From: Prorocentrum cordatum
Lineage: Eukaryota > Sar > Dinophyceae > Prorocentrales > Prorocentraceae
Assembly (NCBI GenBank): GCA_963575745.1
Contig: CAUYUJ010016282.1
Location: 1,092,372 to 1,156,371 of the forward strand
DNA: 64,000 nucleotides
Reading direction: 5' to 3'
Part shown: in pieces, positions 29,616 to 39,639 of the stretch
How positions within the stretch are numbered: position 1 is the first letter of the stretch
Layout of the letters: each line of letters starts with the position of its first letter
The notes under the pieces: model-generated
The model's database searches: none
What the model saw: only the letters and a program-made list of their open reading frames with translations
What the model was told of the DNA's origin: nothing
Made by a program: the position numbers and the translations under genes

Positions 29616-30356
29616 GAGGAGCCTTCGGCATCGTTGAGACCACGGTGCTCGAGGACAATGTTCCTCACATCCTCAGTGTCAACTTGCTCGAGTTTCTGGG
29701 TGCAGTGATTGGTTTGCCGAAGAATGACATGAGTTTGGACACCCCAGAGCCCAAGGTCACTTTGACTCGTCTGGGGTCCGGGCACCGCATGGCCGAGATC
29801 GCACGTGCAGTCTCGGGGCCGTGGGAGGTCCCAGCCTCGGCTCTGAACAAGTACCCGTTTCTGTCACCTTCATCTTTTCAGGTTAGAGACCGGCAGGCAC
29901 CGAAGATGTTGGCAGACGGATCAGTGCAGCAGTACATCATCCTTCTCGTCATCATCTTAGCAAGGCACCCAGGACGTTTCAGAAGATCAAGGGCCAGGAC
30001 CAGGACCAGAGCGAGCCAGGACTTCGGGAACTTTCAGAAGATCGTAGGTGCGTTCCTGGCCACGGGGTTCCTGGGGATCTACGTGGTGCTCGCCCGGGTC
30101 GTTGAGAGGATCGGGGACCACTTCCAGCCGCGGGCTCAGCGAGCTTGTTCAGACCAGGTCCCGGGGGGTCTCAGACAAGCTAAGGTGAAGGGGGCCGAGG
30201 ACTACGACACCAGGGGAGGGGGCTTCGGAGCTCTCGAAGCCATCCAAGGCAAGAGGTCCGTAGCTACTTTAGGCTCAAGCCTGCGCGATCAGCTTTCAGC
30301 ACTTTGCCTCCGAGTTCGGAGGCTTTCTTCACAGTCAGCGGCGGCACTCAGCGGCC
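29600..30356 (+). pseudogene. Protease C-terminal half and hydrophobic segment, -1 frame
   Basis: After the break near 29,600 the frame reads GGAFGIVETTVLEDNVPHIL, then SVNLLEFLGAVIGLPKNDM, the usual second half of a copia-type protease. Two hydrophobic stretches follow (IILLVIILA and IVGAFLATGFLGIYVVLA). Because the break splits the protease domain, an indel is more likely than programmed frameshifting, though -1 is the direction programmed sites use. The same frame stays open far to the right but stops looking protein-like beyond about 30,350. Confidence 0.7.
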
Positions 30357-31778
30357 ATGAGGATGGCGCTAGTGATGAAGACCCTGGTCCTCCTCTGGAT
30401 GTCGACCAGGGCGGCCGCCGGAAAGAAGAAGGGGCCAGGGGCGAAACAGGCTACCGAGGAGTTCCTTGCACGCCGCAACGTGGCACTCGCGGGCATCAGC
30501 TCGGACAGCGATCAGCCAGCAGATCAAGGCATGCCGCAGCCGCTTCCACCGCCTGGACCGTCCACCCAGGGGCCACTTGGACCGCAGGGCCAGTTCCAGG
30601 GTCCGGTGTTGTGGAATGCCGCGGCAGCGGCAGCCCAGTGGCCGCCTGCACCTCCAGCGGCACCGTCAACGGCACCAGTGGCGCCGACGATGACGCTGGG
30701 CACGGCGGCGGCGGCCGGCAACCCGAGCCGAGACATCGCCGAGCAGCCACCTCCCCCACCGCCGATAGCAGGAGCTCCAACCGCTCCGATGACGGTGGAC
30801 GGAGGGGCGGCCGCAGCCTCGGCATCATCGACTCAGACCGGGAAGCTCACAGGTCCAGCAGCAGGCAAGCCACCTCCCAAGCCGTTTCCCAAGGTGAGTC
30901 CGAACGAGCGTCCTCGCCCTCCCAGCGAGGTGCGCTACTACGGGAACCAGCGCGGGAGCGGGAGCAAGTGCACTCGTTGCGGAGAGCGTCTGACGTGGAT
31001 TCAGGCGGGGATCGGGCCAGCTGCGCCGCCAGCACAGCCTTCAGCAGCGCAAGCAGCCCGGGCGGCAGCGTCCTCAGCGGCACGCGCAGTGGAGATACTC
31101 CAGAACGATCCGGCATTCCAGGCAGGCGGGGCGGCACTAACGACGGTCAACAGCCTCAACACATTGATGCAGAGCCTGCAGTGGCAGCTGGGGGCACTAC
31201 CAGAGGGGCTTCGAGAACTCGACCGCGTCCAACAAGTGGTGGACCGCATGGTGGAGGTCGTGACGACGGCCCAGGAGCAGCCGACTCAAGTCCAAGAAGG
31301 ACTGCAACAAATCTATCAGAGCGTGGTGCACGTCAAGAAGAGCCTCGGGTTTCTGGAGGATCTGGCGGAGAACTTCGACGATATGCAGCAGCGGATCAAC
31401 GACATGGGGGACTCGTTGCGCAATGTCGAGGGATTAGTGAGCCAGCTCGGCAACATGATGCTGCAGATCGGGCATGCGGTGACCAGGATGGTGCATCTCC
31501 TGAATGCGCACTACCAGATGTCGACAGGAGGAGAGCCGGGGGTGAACAGCAGCGGGGCTTCGGGCAGCATGGAGCCCCAGCCTCCGCCTCCACCAGGACC
31601 GCCTCCTCCGGAGAGCAGTCAGGGCGGCCAGCCACCGGCCACCACGGAGACGACAACGACGCCAGTCAGTACCGAGACCACGACACCCACGGCCGACCGA
31701 ACGCTCGAAATCATTCCGGAGACGGAGGGGGATGCCAGTTGGGAGATCGCGAGCGACGCGGGAAGTCTCGAGCAGTAG
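30357..31778 (+). CDS. Linker polyprotein segment: Pro-rich, Cys motif, coiled coil
   Basis: A 473-codon frame back in phase with Gag. Residues 1-200 are Ala/Pro-rich. Then comes RYYGNQRGSGSKCTRCGERL (about 30,939-30,998), a CX2C motif with aromatic neighbours like the small zinc-ribbon segment seen in dinoflagellate copia polyproteins (family recollection). A helical region from AARAVEILQNDPAFQ to GHAVTRMVHLLNAHYQ (about 31,077-31,513) has heptad-like spacing and could be a coiled coil. It ends in a Thr/Pro-rich tail at TAG 31,776. The overlapping frame used by the flanking segments is open for the same 1.4 kb but reads as Arg/Ser/Gly low-complexity text, so this frame is the coding one. Confidence 0.65.
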   Translation: MRMALVMKTLVLLWMSTRAAAGKKKGPGAKQATEEFLARRNVALAGISSDSDQPADQGMPQPLPPPGPSTQGPLGPQGQFQGPVLWNAAAAAAQWPPAPPAAPSTAPVAPTMTLGTAAAAGNPSRDIAEQPPPPPPIAGAPTAPMTVDGGAAAASASSTQTGKLTGPAAGKPPPKPFPKVSPNERPRPPSEVRYYGNQRGSGSKCTRCGERLTWIQAGIGPAAPPAQPSAAQAARAAASSAARAVEILQNDPAFQAGGAALTTVNSLNTLMQSLQWQLGALPEGLRELDRVQQVVDRMVEVVTTAQEQPTQVQEGLQQIYQSVVHVKKSLGFLEDLAENFDDMQQRINDMGDSLRNVEGLVSQLGNMMLQIGHAVTRMVHLLNAHYQMSTGGEPGVNSSGASGSMEPQPPPPPGPPPPESSQGGQPPATTETTTTPVSTETTTPTADRTLEIIPETEGDASWEIASDAGSLEQ

Positions 31779-32814
31779 TTCCCCCGGACGGGACATTTCC
31801 ACGAGAGTCTCGGCGAGGCGCGAAGGCGCAGTCGCCGGGCCTGACTAAGCACTTCTGTGGCTGTGCAGCCTCTGGCGGCGCCCGTAGCGCTGGTAAAAGC
31901 CAGCATCCCTCTCTTTCCTCATCCTCTTCTTTCGGTCCCGGAGACATGACCAGGGACCCGATCGAGCAAGAATGGCTCGACGGAGATTTATGGAATGACG
32001 ACCACGAGGTGTCGTGCGGTTCGCGGGTTCGGAAAGCGCTTGTCGAGGGAGCTTCCCGGGGGGGTTCGAATCGATTCAACGAGGGAGGTCCAGAGAGCTT
32101 CCCGTCCCGGGGTCGCTCCAAGGTGTCCTTTATGGAAGTCTTCTCCCCTCCTCGCATCGCCCCCGAAGTGGAGAAGTCCGGGGCTCCCCTCGGATCCAGG
32201 GCCAGCTGGGATATTAAGCAAGGTTGGGATGCCTCTCGGAAAAGTCACGCGAGGGAGCTCTGGAGGGTCATCCGGGAGGAGGCTCCCGAGGTCATATGGT
32301 TGTGCTCAGAGTGTCGTGCGTTTTCAGCGATCAATAGCCTTAACCGCGATCGCATGAACCCCGATGATTGGCATCGCTTGGTTTTGGCCGGGCTCCGAGA
32401 CTTGATCCTGTGCATGGAAATCGCTGAGTGCCAGGTGTCCCGGGGCCGCTACTTTGCTTTTGAGCACCCCCTCTACGCCACCTCGTGGAGGACCGAGGTG
32501 ATGCAGTGCGTGTTGTCTCTGCCAGGGGTCAAGCGTCTCAGAGTTGACATGTGTCGTTTTGGCCTGAATGTGGACGGTCGGGGGCTTAACAAGAAGCCTA
32601 CTGGCATTATGACCAATCACCCCCACCTTGCTCGGTTGCTAGAGGGGCACCTCTGCCTCGGAGATCACGATCACGCGATACTCGAAGGCGGCAGTGTCAC
32701 CACTAAGGCGGGGCGCTATCCGGCGCAGTTTGTCAGGGCGGTGTCCAGAGTCCAGAGCGATTTCGGAGCAGTGGAGTGGAGCCTCGAGCCATCAGCGCCC
32801 TTCCTGGGGAGATC
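31779..32814 (+). CDS. C5-methyltransferase-like module of the polyprotein
   Basis: In the frame of the protease half, text becomes protein-like from DMTRDPIEQEWLDGDLWND. A Rossmann-type opening VSFMEVFSPPRIAPEVEKSG (ATG codon at 32,132) is followed by ASWDIKQGWDAS, EVIWLCSECRAFSAINSLN (32,291-32,347), GRYFAFEHPLYATSWRTEVM and KRLRVDMCRFGLN, then TGIMTNHPHLARLLEGHLCL and DHDHAILEGG. The order resembles cytosine-5 methyltransferases: motif I, an acidic motif II-like Asp, a motif IV position (PPC.FS in active enzymes) and a later conserved block. Here the Pro-Pro before the Cys is Ser-Glu, so methyl transfer is doubtful. I recall this module as common in dinoflagellate copia elements. Its job in the element is unknown. 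Confidence 0.65.
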
Positions 32815-33440
32815 TGGTCGAGGGGAGCTTCCCCGAGGAATAAGCGGAAGGCGAGGAAGGCGAGGCCTCCGATGCGGAGAGCGGGGGCGAACCTGAGACC
32901 CGGGGACCGTCCCAGGCCACCAAGGTCAGTCCAGATCCCGAGCCGGAGACTTTAGAAGATGAGAAGAGATTGCTGTATAGGATCCACGTGAATATGGGCC
33001 ATCCAGAGATTCGCAAATTCGTCAGAGTCCTGCGAGCGGGAGGCACCAAGCAGCATCTTCTCAGGTGGGTCCGTCGGAGCTTTCGGCGTTCGGAGTGTGA
33101 CGAGCGAGCTAGGACCGGCGTACACGGGCGAGTGGCCATCCCCCGCACTTTTCGGTTCAATCACATCGTGGGCGTTGATCTTTTCTACTTGGACTTCCAG
33201 GGGGTCACGCATCCTTACCTCAACGTGGTGGACCGCGGATCCAACTTGCAGGTGATGGTTCGCATCGCCGATGCTCGATCGGCCACGGTCTGGTCGGCGT
33301 TCCTTCAGTGTTGGATCCGGCCGTTCGGTGCGCCTCACTTCGTCATCTCCGACGGGGGTTCGGAGTTCGGTTCCAGGTTCGCACGGGGCATGGAACAGTG
33401 GGGGGTGTGCCAACACGTCTGTGACGCGGACTCCCCCTGG
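32815..33440 (+). pseudogene. Integrase N-terminal part
   Basis: A third frame takes over near 32,810 (GDLVEGSFPEE, then TAA at 32,841-32,843, then AEGEEGEASDAESGGEPETR). The integrase zinc region follows as RIHVNMGHPEIRKFVRVLRA with His at 32,985. The expected CX2C is reduced to a single Cys (RRSECDERAR). The core gives GVDLFYLDFQG (first catalytic Asp, 33,177) and VISDGGSEFGSRF (second, 33,351). At 33,441 the frame breaks exactly where SPW should continue into the third catalytic motif. Role: joining of cDNA to host DNA. Non-functional here. Confidence 0.85.
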
Positions 33441-36049
33441 CTGGGTGGAGCGTCACGGTGGCTGGGTGAAGGACAGAGTGAAGGCCGAGCTCGAGTCAGG
33501 ACCATTCCTCCCGGCCGATCTTCAAGAATTAGACGATCTGATTACCGAGCTTGTGGCACACAAGAACCGCTATTGGCATCGTGGCGGGTTCTCACCCCTC
33601 CAGTTAGTGTTCGGGGAGAATCCTAGGCCCCCACATGACATTCTGAGCGACGATCATAAAGGGTTGCCTGGATGGCAAGATGCGGTCCGTCCTCCGTCAG
33701 AGCAGGATCAAGCGGGAGCTGAGTTTGCGCGGGCGCAAGAGGTTAGAGCGGCGGCCAGGAGGCTCGCCATGGAGGCCACCTCTCGCGAGAAGATAAGCCG
33801 CGCTTCGAGAGCCAAGGCGCCGAATGTTCAGACCTTGACTCCCGGTCAATGGGTTTTCGTCTGGAGACCCTTCTCTCGCACCTCTTCGCGGGCCGATGCC
33901 CTCGGCCGGAGGCGAGACGGATGGACAGGTCCCGGGGTTGTCGCGCTGTGCGAAGGCGGAACTGCCTGGGTGGCGGTCCGCGCCCGTCTTTGGAAGTGCA
34001 GTGTCGAGCAGCTTAGGTTGGCCAGCTCAGAGGAGGAATACGGAATCCAGCTGGCCCAGGACCCTCAATGGCAAGACCTTCTTCGGGCTGCAGGAACCCG
34101 CCGGGTCTCTGCCGTTGACGTCGCCCGGGAGGGACCCTCTCCCGATGAGGCCTGGGACGAGCTGGCCCAGGTCCAGGAGGACACCGGCCCCAGGCTGCCG
34201 GGCCCAGGGGCCCAGTCCGCCGAGGAGCCTTCGTCGGTTTCTCGACCTCAGCCCTCAGTGAACGGTCCGTTGTCTCTTTCTCGGGGGAGTCGGGCCTCTA
34301 GGGCGGGTTCGACGACGGCCCAGCCGCCTTCTCGGCTGCCCTCCATTCCCGAGTCGCGAGACGACTCCGGGCCTCCCACGGCCCTCCCCTCACCTCGGGG
34401 GGGCGAGGACCTGAGTGCCTCGGACGGCGGTCCCGGGGGGGCGCCCTCCTCCACTCGCGTCTCTCCGTCTTCTTCCCTTCCTCCGACTCCTCCCGTGGGT
34501 CCTTCCTTGTCTCCTCCCCTTCCTCCTCCTCTCCCTCCTCCGTCTCTTACTCCGACGGCGACGAGTCGGCGGCTGCGGCAACCGGAGGACGTACCAGCGT
34601 GCATCCGCGCGGCCAGGGCCGCTAGGTCACCGCCCGAGGTCAAGCGGGCACGGGCGGAGACGCCGGGTGCCAGCAGACGCGGGGAGGCCGAGCCTCCCGA
34701 GGCTGCGCCTGCGGACCTGGGGGTCGCCTCCTCCTCCTCCGGTGGTGGTGTGGTCGACCCTCCTCCGGGCCTCTCCTCCTCCTCCTCTCCTCCAGGTGGT
34801 CCGGGCGATCCTGGCCAGGCCAGGGGTCTCAGAGTCGGAGTAGAGCGATCGAGGTCTGTGGCAGAGGCCGTTCGAGACCTTGAGACTCGAGGCCGCCCTC
34901 TGTCCAGGTCACCTTTCAGCCGCGGACCTGTCGAGAGTTTCTGGGTGGTCCCGGGGTCCGACGGCGGGGTTTGGGCCCCTCCGGTCCGTGCTGAGCGACT
35001 CGATGAGAGCTTTCAAGACGGAGGTGTTTTCGCGGCGAGCCGTGGCGGGGAGGTGCCCCTTAAGAAGCTCAGCCCGGCTGAACGGGCCAAGTTTGCTATT
35101 TCGGATGACAAGGAGTGGCAGGCGATGGAAGGCTCCGGAGCCGTGGAAGTAATTCCGCCCAAGAAGGCGAGCGTGGTGCGAGAGCAGCAGCCCGAGAGGA
35201 TCATAACCTCGCGTATGGCCAGGAGGTGGAAGCTGGTGGAAGGTACCTTTGCGCAGCCGGAAGCAAAGTCTAGGTGGTGCGTGCACGGACACCGAGATCC
35301 AGATTCCGGGGCACTAGCTGTCTACGCACCGACGCCACAGACCACCTCTATCATGATGTTCCTTCAGATCATGACCAACCTCGGAATGCTGGGTGATATT
35401 GCAGACGCGAAGAATGCATGCTGTCAGTCCGACCCCATGTGTCGGACACAAGGTGAAATATATGTTGAGCCCTGCGAGGGCATCAACGTGGAGCCCGGCT
35501 CGCTCATTCGGCTTAAGGTCAATGTATACGGCCTGGACGATGCCCCTATGACAAGGCGACGGACAGTCGTGGGTTTTCTTGAGCAACATGGCTTCGTGAG
35601 AAGCCTGCTTGAGCCGTGCTGGTGCATCAAGTATGGCGAGAACAGGGATATTCTGAACATGATGTTGCTTGAGGTTGACGATTTCATGATCGCCAGCGCC
35701 TCTCCGGAGGCCAGGTCATGGATCAGTCGGACTCTAGAGTCCCGCTTCAAGTTTGGAAAATACCGCGACTGTCACGCCGGCCCTGTAGACTTCGCCGGCC
35801 GGCGGCTGTCTTTCGGACCCCAGAAGATAATCGTGGACCAGGAAAAGTACATCTTAAAGGAAGTGAGGCCCTTGTCTGTAGCCAAAGGTCGGATGTCGAA
35901 GAAGGATGAACCCCTCGAACCAGAAGAGTTCAAGATGCTCCGCTCCTTCGCCTACATATTTAATTGGGTGGGTCGCGAGACACGTCCCGAGGCAGCCGGT
36001 ATCGCTAGTATCTTAGCCAGCAGGTTGAAATCCCCGACTATTTTCGACG
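33441..36049 (+). pseudogene. Integrase C-terminal part and reverse transcriptase
   Basis: The +1 frame resumes with GWVERHGGWVKDRVKAELE, Glu at 33,448 completing the D-D-E triad. An integrase C-terminal fold follows (PGQWVFVWRPF, GRRRDGWTGPGVVALCEGG, WKCSVEQLR). A 600-base Ser/Pro linker (34,190-34,840) separates it from the RT, which starts near EVPLKKLSPAERAKFAISDD. RT landmarks: SRMARRWKLVEG, SRWCVHGHRDPDSG, DAKNACCQSD (Asp 35,404), RLKVNVYGLDDAPM and LEVDDFMIAS (catalytic Asp pair 35,677-35,682). The usual Tyr of YVDD is Glu here. The frame degenerates after SRLKSPTIFDVQ at about 36,055. Confidence 0.88.
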
Positions 36050-37003
36050 TCCAGTGTGCCAACGCGTCAGCGCGCTCAGCGTCAGCGTCACTTGCGCGCG
36101 TCAGCGTCTCGTGGTCTGACGATCTGGAAGCTGAATCCCGAGCAGATGGCGTTCGTATCGTTCTCCGATGCAGGAGGCGTGGGCGCCAACATCAACCAGG
36201 ACGATGACCGGGGGCTTCCGGACGACCCGACACAGGGCGCGTGGATGGTCTTGACCACCGACCGTTCTGTTCTGGATAACCACGCTGTCAAGGCATCCAT
36301 CATCGGATGGCGCAGCAGCAAGCTGCGGAGGGAAGTGCCCTCGACCCTCGCGGGCGAGACCCAGGCCCTGTCTGCCGCAGTTGCCGAAGTAGAATTCCTT
36401 CAGGTGTTTTATCGGGACGTGGTTTTCGGAGACGTCGACGTTCCAGAGTGCCGGCGGGCCGCCGGTCCGTTCACCACCGTGCTGCGTCGGGACTGTCAGC
36501 TAGGCTCACGTGAAGATCAAATCCACGTGGTCGATGCCAAATCAATATACGACACCATGCAAAAAGAAGGCAACGCCAGTGCAAAGGACAGAAGAAGGGC
36601 TTTGGATCTTGCTATTATTTGTGAAGCACTGGAGAGGGCGAAAGGCAAGGCAAGGTGGGTGCCTCACGGCCGTATGCCAGTGGACGCCCTGACCAAGCAT
36701 GACATGACCAAGAGTAATGCCGCCCTCTCGGAGCTCATGACTCATGGTAGGTTGATCTTAGTCGATGAGTGTTCGGAGCTGGAACGGAGGAAGTCCACCC
36801 CTGGCCTCAAGGACCGTTCGCAGGCTGCATCCAGGCGGGAGTTAGGTAACGACAACATGATCTCCTGGAGTGAGTTCCTGGCCCTGGACCCGGACTCCGG
36901 TGGTGGTGGTGGTGTGGTGGTCGGTCCTTCCTCCTCTCTCCTCTCCTCCTCCTGCACCTCTGGGCCGGCCGGCGCTTCCCAATCCTCTCAATCTTTTCAG
37001 TAG
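36050..37003 (+). pseudogene. RNase H and C-terminal tail
   Basis: In the next frame GLTIWKLNPEQMAFVSFSDA begins the copia-type RNase H. The acidic set is present: Asp (36,167, SFSDAGG), Glu (36,356, AGETQAL), Asp (36,533, VVDAKSIYDT) and Asp (36,683, VDALTK). The tail (DPDSGGGGG, Ser-rich) ends at TAG 37,001-37,003, 130 bases before the 3' LTR. Role: degrading RNA in RNA-DNA hybrids. The domain itself looks intact and only its link to RT is broken. Confidence 0.87.
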
Positions 37004-37114
37004 TTTCTGCCTTGCCTCAGAGCGAGATCGGGGGGGATTCCCGCATCGCTGAACTGTGCGATTTTGTGTTCTTGTCCCAGGGAAGGGTCTCTGACAACCA
37101 GAGATGCTGAACCT

Positions 37115-37123
37115 AGGAGAAAG
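37115..37123 (+). promoter_or_regulatory. Possible polypurine tract
   Basis: AGGAGAAAG lies ten bases before the 3' LTR. It is the only purine run close to the LTR, but it is short and not adjacent, so the plus-strand primer assignment is weak. Confidence 0.35.
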
Positions 37124-37132
37124 TTTGACGAG

Positions 37133-37253
37133 TGTGATAGATGGGCACATTCGTTAAATATAGGTTCAGCACTTAGAGGGCGAGTCTAGTTCTGACCGTG
37201 ATTCGCCCTATGGCTCAAGGGATGAACATCTGCCTTCTCCTCCTGCTGCCACA
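37133..37253 (+). repeat. 3' LTR (121 bp)
   Basis: TGTGATAGATGGGCACATTC to CTCCTCCTGCTGCCACA. It differs from the 5' LTR at six positions I can count (one at base 7, two at CC/TT, and three single changes further in), about 95% identity. Confidence 0.93.
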
Positions 37254-37258
37254 AGGGG

Positions 37259-37360
37259 CGGGGCGGGGGCGAGAGGGAGAATGTCGTGGATGTGGGGGAG
37301 GAGGACGATGACCGCGATCACGATCATCTCGACGACGACGCCGAAGACGCAGGTTGATCA
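37259..37360 (+). repeat. Acidic-codon block, dispersed repeat copy 2
   Basis: GGGGGCGAGAGGGAGAATGT, then GGGGGAGGAGGACGATGACC and CTCGACGACGACGCCGAAGA parallels 1945-2050. Confidence 0.6.
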
Positions 37361-38066
37361 AAATTGGGGGCGGTCAGAACCCCCACCCTGACACGTCGAT
37401 TGATGAATTGTCCGTTTTCGGTTCTCGAGAGGGCGCCGCGGCCGTCATTTGCCAGGCTTGCGCCCGCCAGGTTTGGGTCCGAGGTCGTTTTCACTAAACA
37501 ACGTTTTAGTAAAGGGGGGTCTGTCCATCCCCGGCAAAAGTAGGAGAAAACTGCGAACACTCTTAGGTGTCACGTTTCCTTGGCTCCATAAGCGATGATT
37601 GGGGATGCTGGACTCTGGCTATAATCTTACACTCGGGTCCGATCGAGCAGGGTAATTACGACTACCATGCGTGTCACGGACTGGCAGGTGAAAGCTGCGG
37701 AGTTGGAGCAAATTTTCGCTCTGGCTGCGCGGCATGATCGGCGGGCGTCCCCAAATCGTCTATTGATCGTCGCCGGGTGTCCCAGAGCCCACTCCGCCCA
37801 GGACCGCGCGATAGTATTATAGACTGTGTGCTGCCGGTGTATCGGTGATGCATCGCCGATTACAGGCCGATGTTTTCCCGTCCCTATCGTTGCCCTTCAA
37901 TCGAGGGGCAGTGGATGTTTGTTTGTCATCCTTGGCCGGTGCGGCCCGGGATGCGAGATTGGCCAGGATGGACCTCGGGAGTGGCCCAGGGGCCGATTAT
38001 GGGCGGATCTTGGCTGGCGGGGGGGGGGGGCGGCAACGGGCGGGGCAGGAAATTCCAGGCCGCATA
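37361..38066. other. Unique DNA, no gene recognised
   Basis: No coding or repeat structure is clear apart from GGTGATGCATCGCCGAT near 37,845, a remnant of the GATGCATCG fold-back family. Confidence 0.4.
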
Positions 38067-38195
38067 GATGGGGTCGAAGCAGATGGCGTCGGAGGATCGC
38101 GCCGCATCGCCGATGCCGCACGATTTGGTACCCGATTTTCTCCGATCTCGCCGTCGCCGATTCATCCGATTCGGCGCGGTCCTCCTCGGACCCGT
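38067..38195. mobile_element. GATGCATCG fold-back family, eroded copy 2
   Basis: AGATGGGGTCGAAGCAGATG, then GGAGGATCGCGCCGCATCGC faces GATTCGGCGCGGTCCTCCTC. The left arm matches the left arm of 22,361 closely (AGATGGGG..GGATCGCGCCGCATCG). Confidence 0.6.
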
Positions 38196-38479
38196 TCTGG
38201 CCACATTTTGGTTGCCCCCCAAATGGGGGGCGGGGGGGGGGGCGGGGAAGGCAGGGGGGTGGAGAAAGGCGCACCTTGCCAAGCACTTTTCGGGCGCGCT
38301 GGATGTCAGTTAACAATCACATCTGGAATCCGTACCTGCAATCCTCTGGTTCGCCTTCCGTGAATTGTGGATTACGGACCCACGCCAACGACTACCGAAG
38401 GGACTGGGGGAGCGAGGGAGGTGGTGAGGAGAGGGGGGCGGGGGCAGGAGTATGCTGAGGAACACAAGGACGTGGAGGG

Positions 38480-38860
38480 AGGAATCATAAGAGGAGGAGG
38501 AGGAGGAAGTTAGGAGGAGTGGGAGGAGGAGGAGGAGGAGGAGGAGGAGGAGGAGGAGGAAAGGGGGGGCCAAGGTAAAAAGGAGAGGGGGGAAGTGAGA
38601 GAGGGATGAGGCTGTAGAAGTGGATGGGGGACGGGGATCGCACTTAACGGGAAGAGAAGGGGGAGGGCATGATGAGCAGCGGGAGCAGGTGGGGCAGGGG
38701 AGAGCAGGCCGTGGAATGAGGAGTGGCATGGGGCTGGTCGAGCTGGAGGTGGACAGGGAGGCGGGAGAAGGCTGGCGACTAAAAAGGAGGAGGAGGAGGA
38801 GGAGGAGGAGGAGGAGGAGGAGGAGGAGGAGGAGGAGGAGGAGAGGGAGGCGGGAAAAGG
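38480..38860 (+). repeat. Purine-rich DNA with (GGA)n tracts
   Basis: (GGA)n at 38,490-38,565 and 38,788-38,843, with AG-rich DNA between. No gene. Confidence 0.85.
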
Positions 38861-39065
38861 GAAAGGATATTGAAGTGGACGATGGAGAGGAGGGAGGAGG
38901 GAGGATGTTGAGGTGGAGGACCCAGACCTCTGACGCCTTGACGTGTCACAGCATGGGACCCTGGCTTTTCGACCCCATCGCCAGGACCTTTGCTTTATCC
39001 TGGGTCGTTATTGTGGCAGAGGGAGTATAACTAACCGTTCCAGATCTTTCCGACATGTCTGAGGT

Positions 39066-39425
39066 GTGGGTCTTCCTGCAAACATCCGCTCGAACCTACA
39101 GCCCGAAGCGCTTCCGAGGTTCGTCCTGGCCATTGCTTGGAGTTGCGCGCAGCCGTGGCAAGTTGGGGAAAGGACAATCTTTCCTGCAAAGTCAGATTTG
39201 GTCGTCCAGTGCATGTTTGGGGGCCGCACTGCAGGATTCGGGTCTTCGCCCGGGTCTCGGGGGGGGGTAGGGGTGCACGCTTTCGTGCCTTCGGCTGGGT
39301 CTGTTCCGGGGATTGTCGCAGTGCAGTTTTTTTTTTTCGTGGCGCCGTCTGGAAAAAAATTGGTTTCGAGCGACGTTGGATGTCCCGGTCTAGCGTGTCG
39401 CGTGTCCGGATTTACGGGGCCATGA
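39066..39425 (+). other. Unassigned open frame, 119 codons
   Basis: An ATG-to-stop frame reading VLAIAWSCAQPWQVGERTIF, then CMFGGRTAGFGSSPG in repeat-poor DNA. Residue variety is more protein-like than in the surrounding simple sequence, but a frame one base over is also open and there is no motif or splice support. Confidence 0.2.
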
Positions 39426-39639
39426 GATGACATCGAGGAGGGTTCGGATGCGTTAGGACCAATGCCGCCGACGCCGTGACTGCTCCAGTGCAGGATACAA
39501 GAAATGCTCGACCCCCACCCCTTCCCTGGGGATGGCTTTTCATGCCGGGTTGTTTGTTGATCTCACTGGATCGGCACGAACGGAATGGGTACGGAAAGAA
39601 TGGGTACAATGGCCCACAGCAGTTCCTTTTCATTTTTGA

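Larger units (their letters stand above)
27428..37253 (+). mobile_element. Ty1/copia-type LTR retrotransposon, full length, decayed
   Basis: A 9,826-bp element with 121-bp LTRs that start TGTGAT and end GCCACA (TG...CA), flanked by AAGGG (27,423-27,427) and AGGGG (37,254-37,258), a 4-of-5 target duplication. The order is LTR, primer-binding site, Gag with CCHC knuckle, protease, a Cys-motif/coiled-coil region, a methyltransferase-like module, integrase, RT, RNase H, LTR. Integrase before RT is the copia order. The LTRs differ at about 6 of 121 positions. Coding changes frame at least six times and one in-frame stop is visible, so this copy cannot make its polyprotein. The size, short LTRs and added module are typical of dinoflagellate copia-like elements as I know them. 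Confidence 0.93.

Noticed and set aside
29606-32896. A single 1096-codon ORF
   Set aside because: Only its first 250 and last 340 codons read as retroelement protein. The middle is the wrong frame across the Cys-motif/coiled-coil segment.
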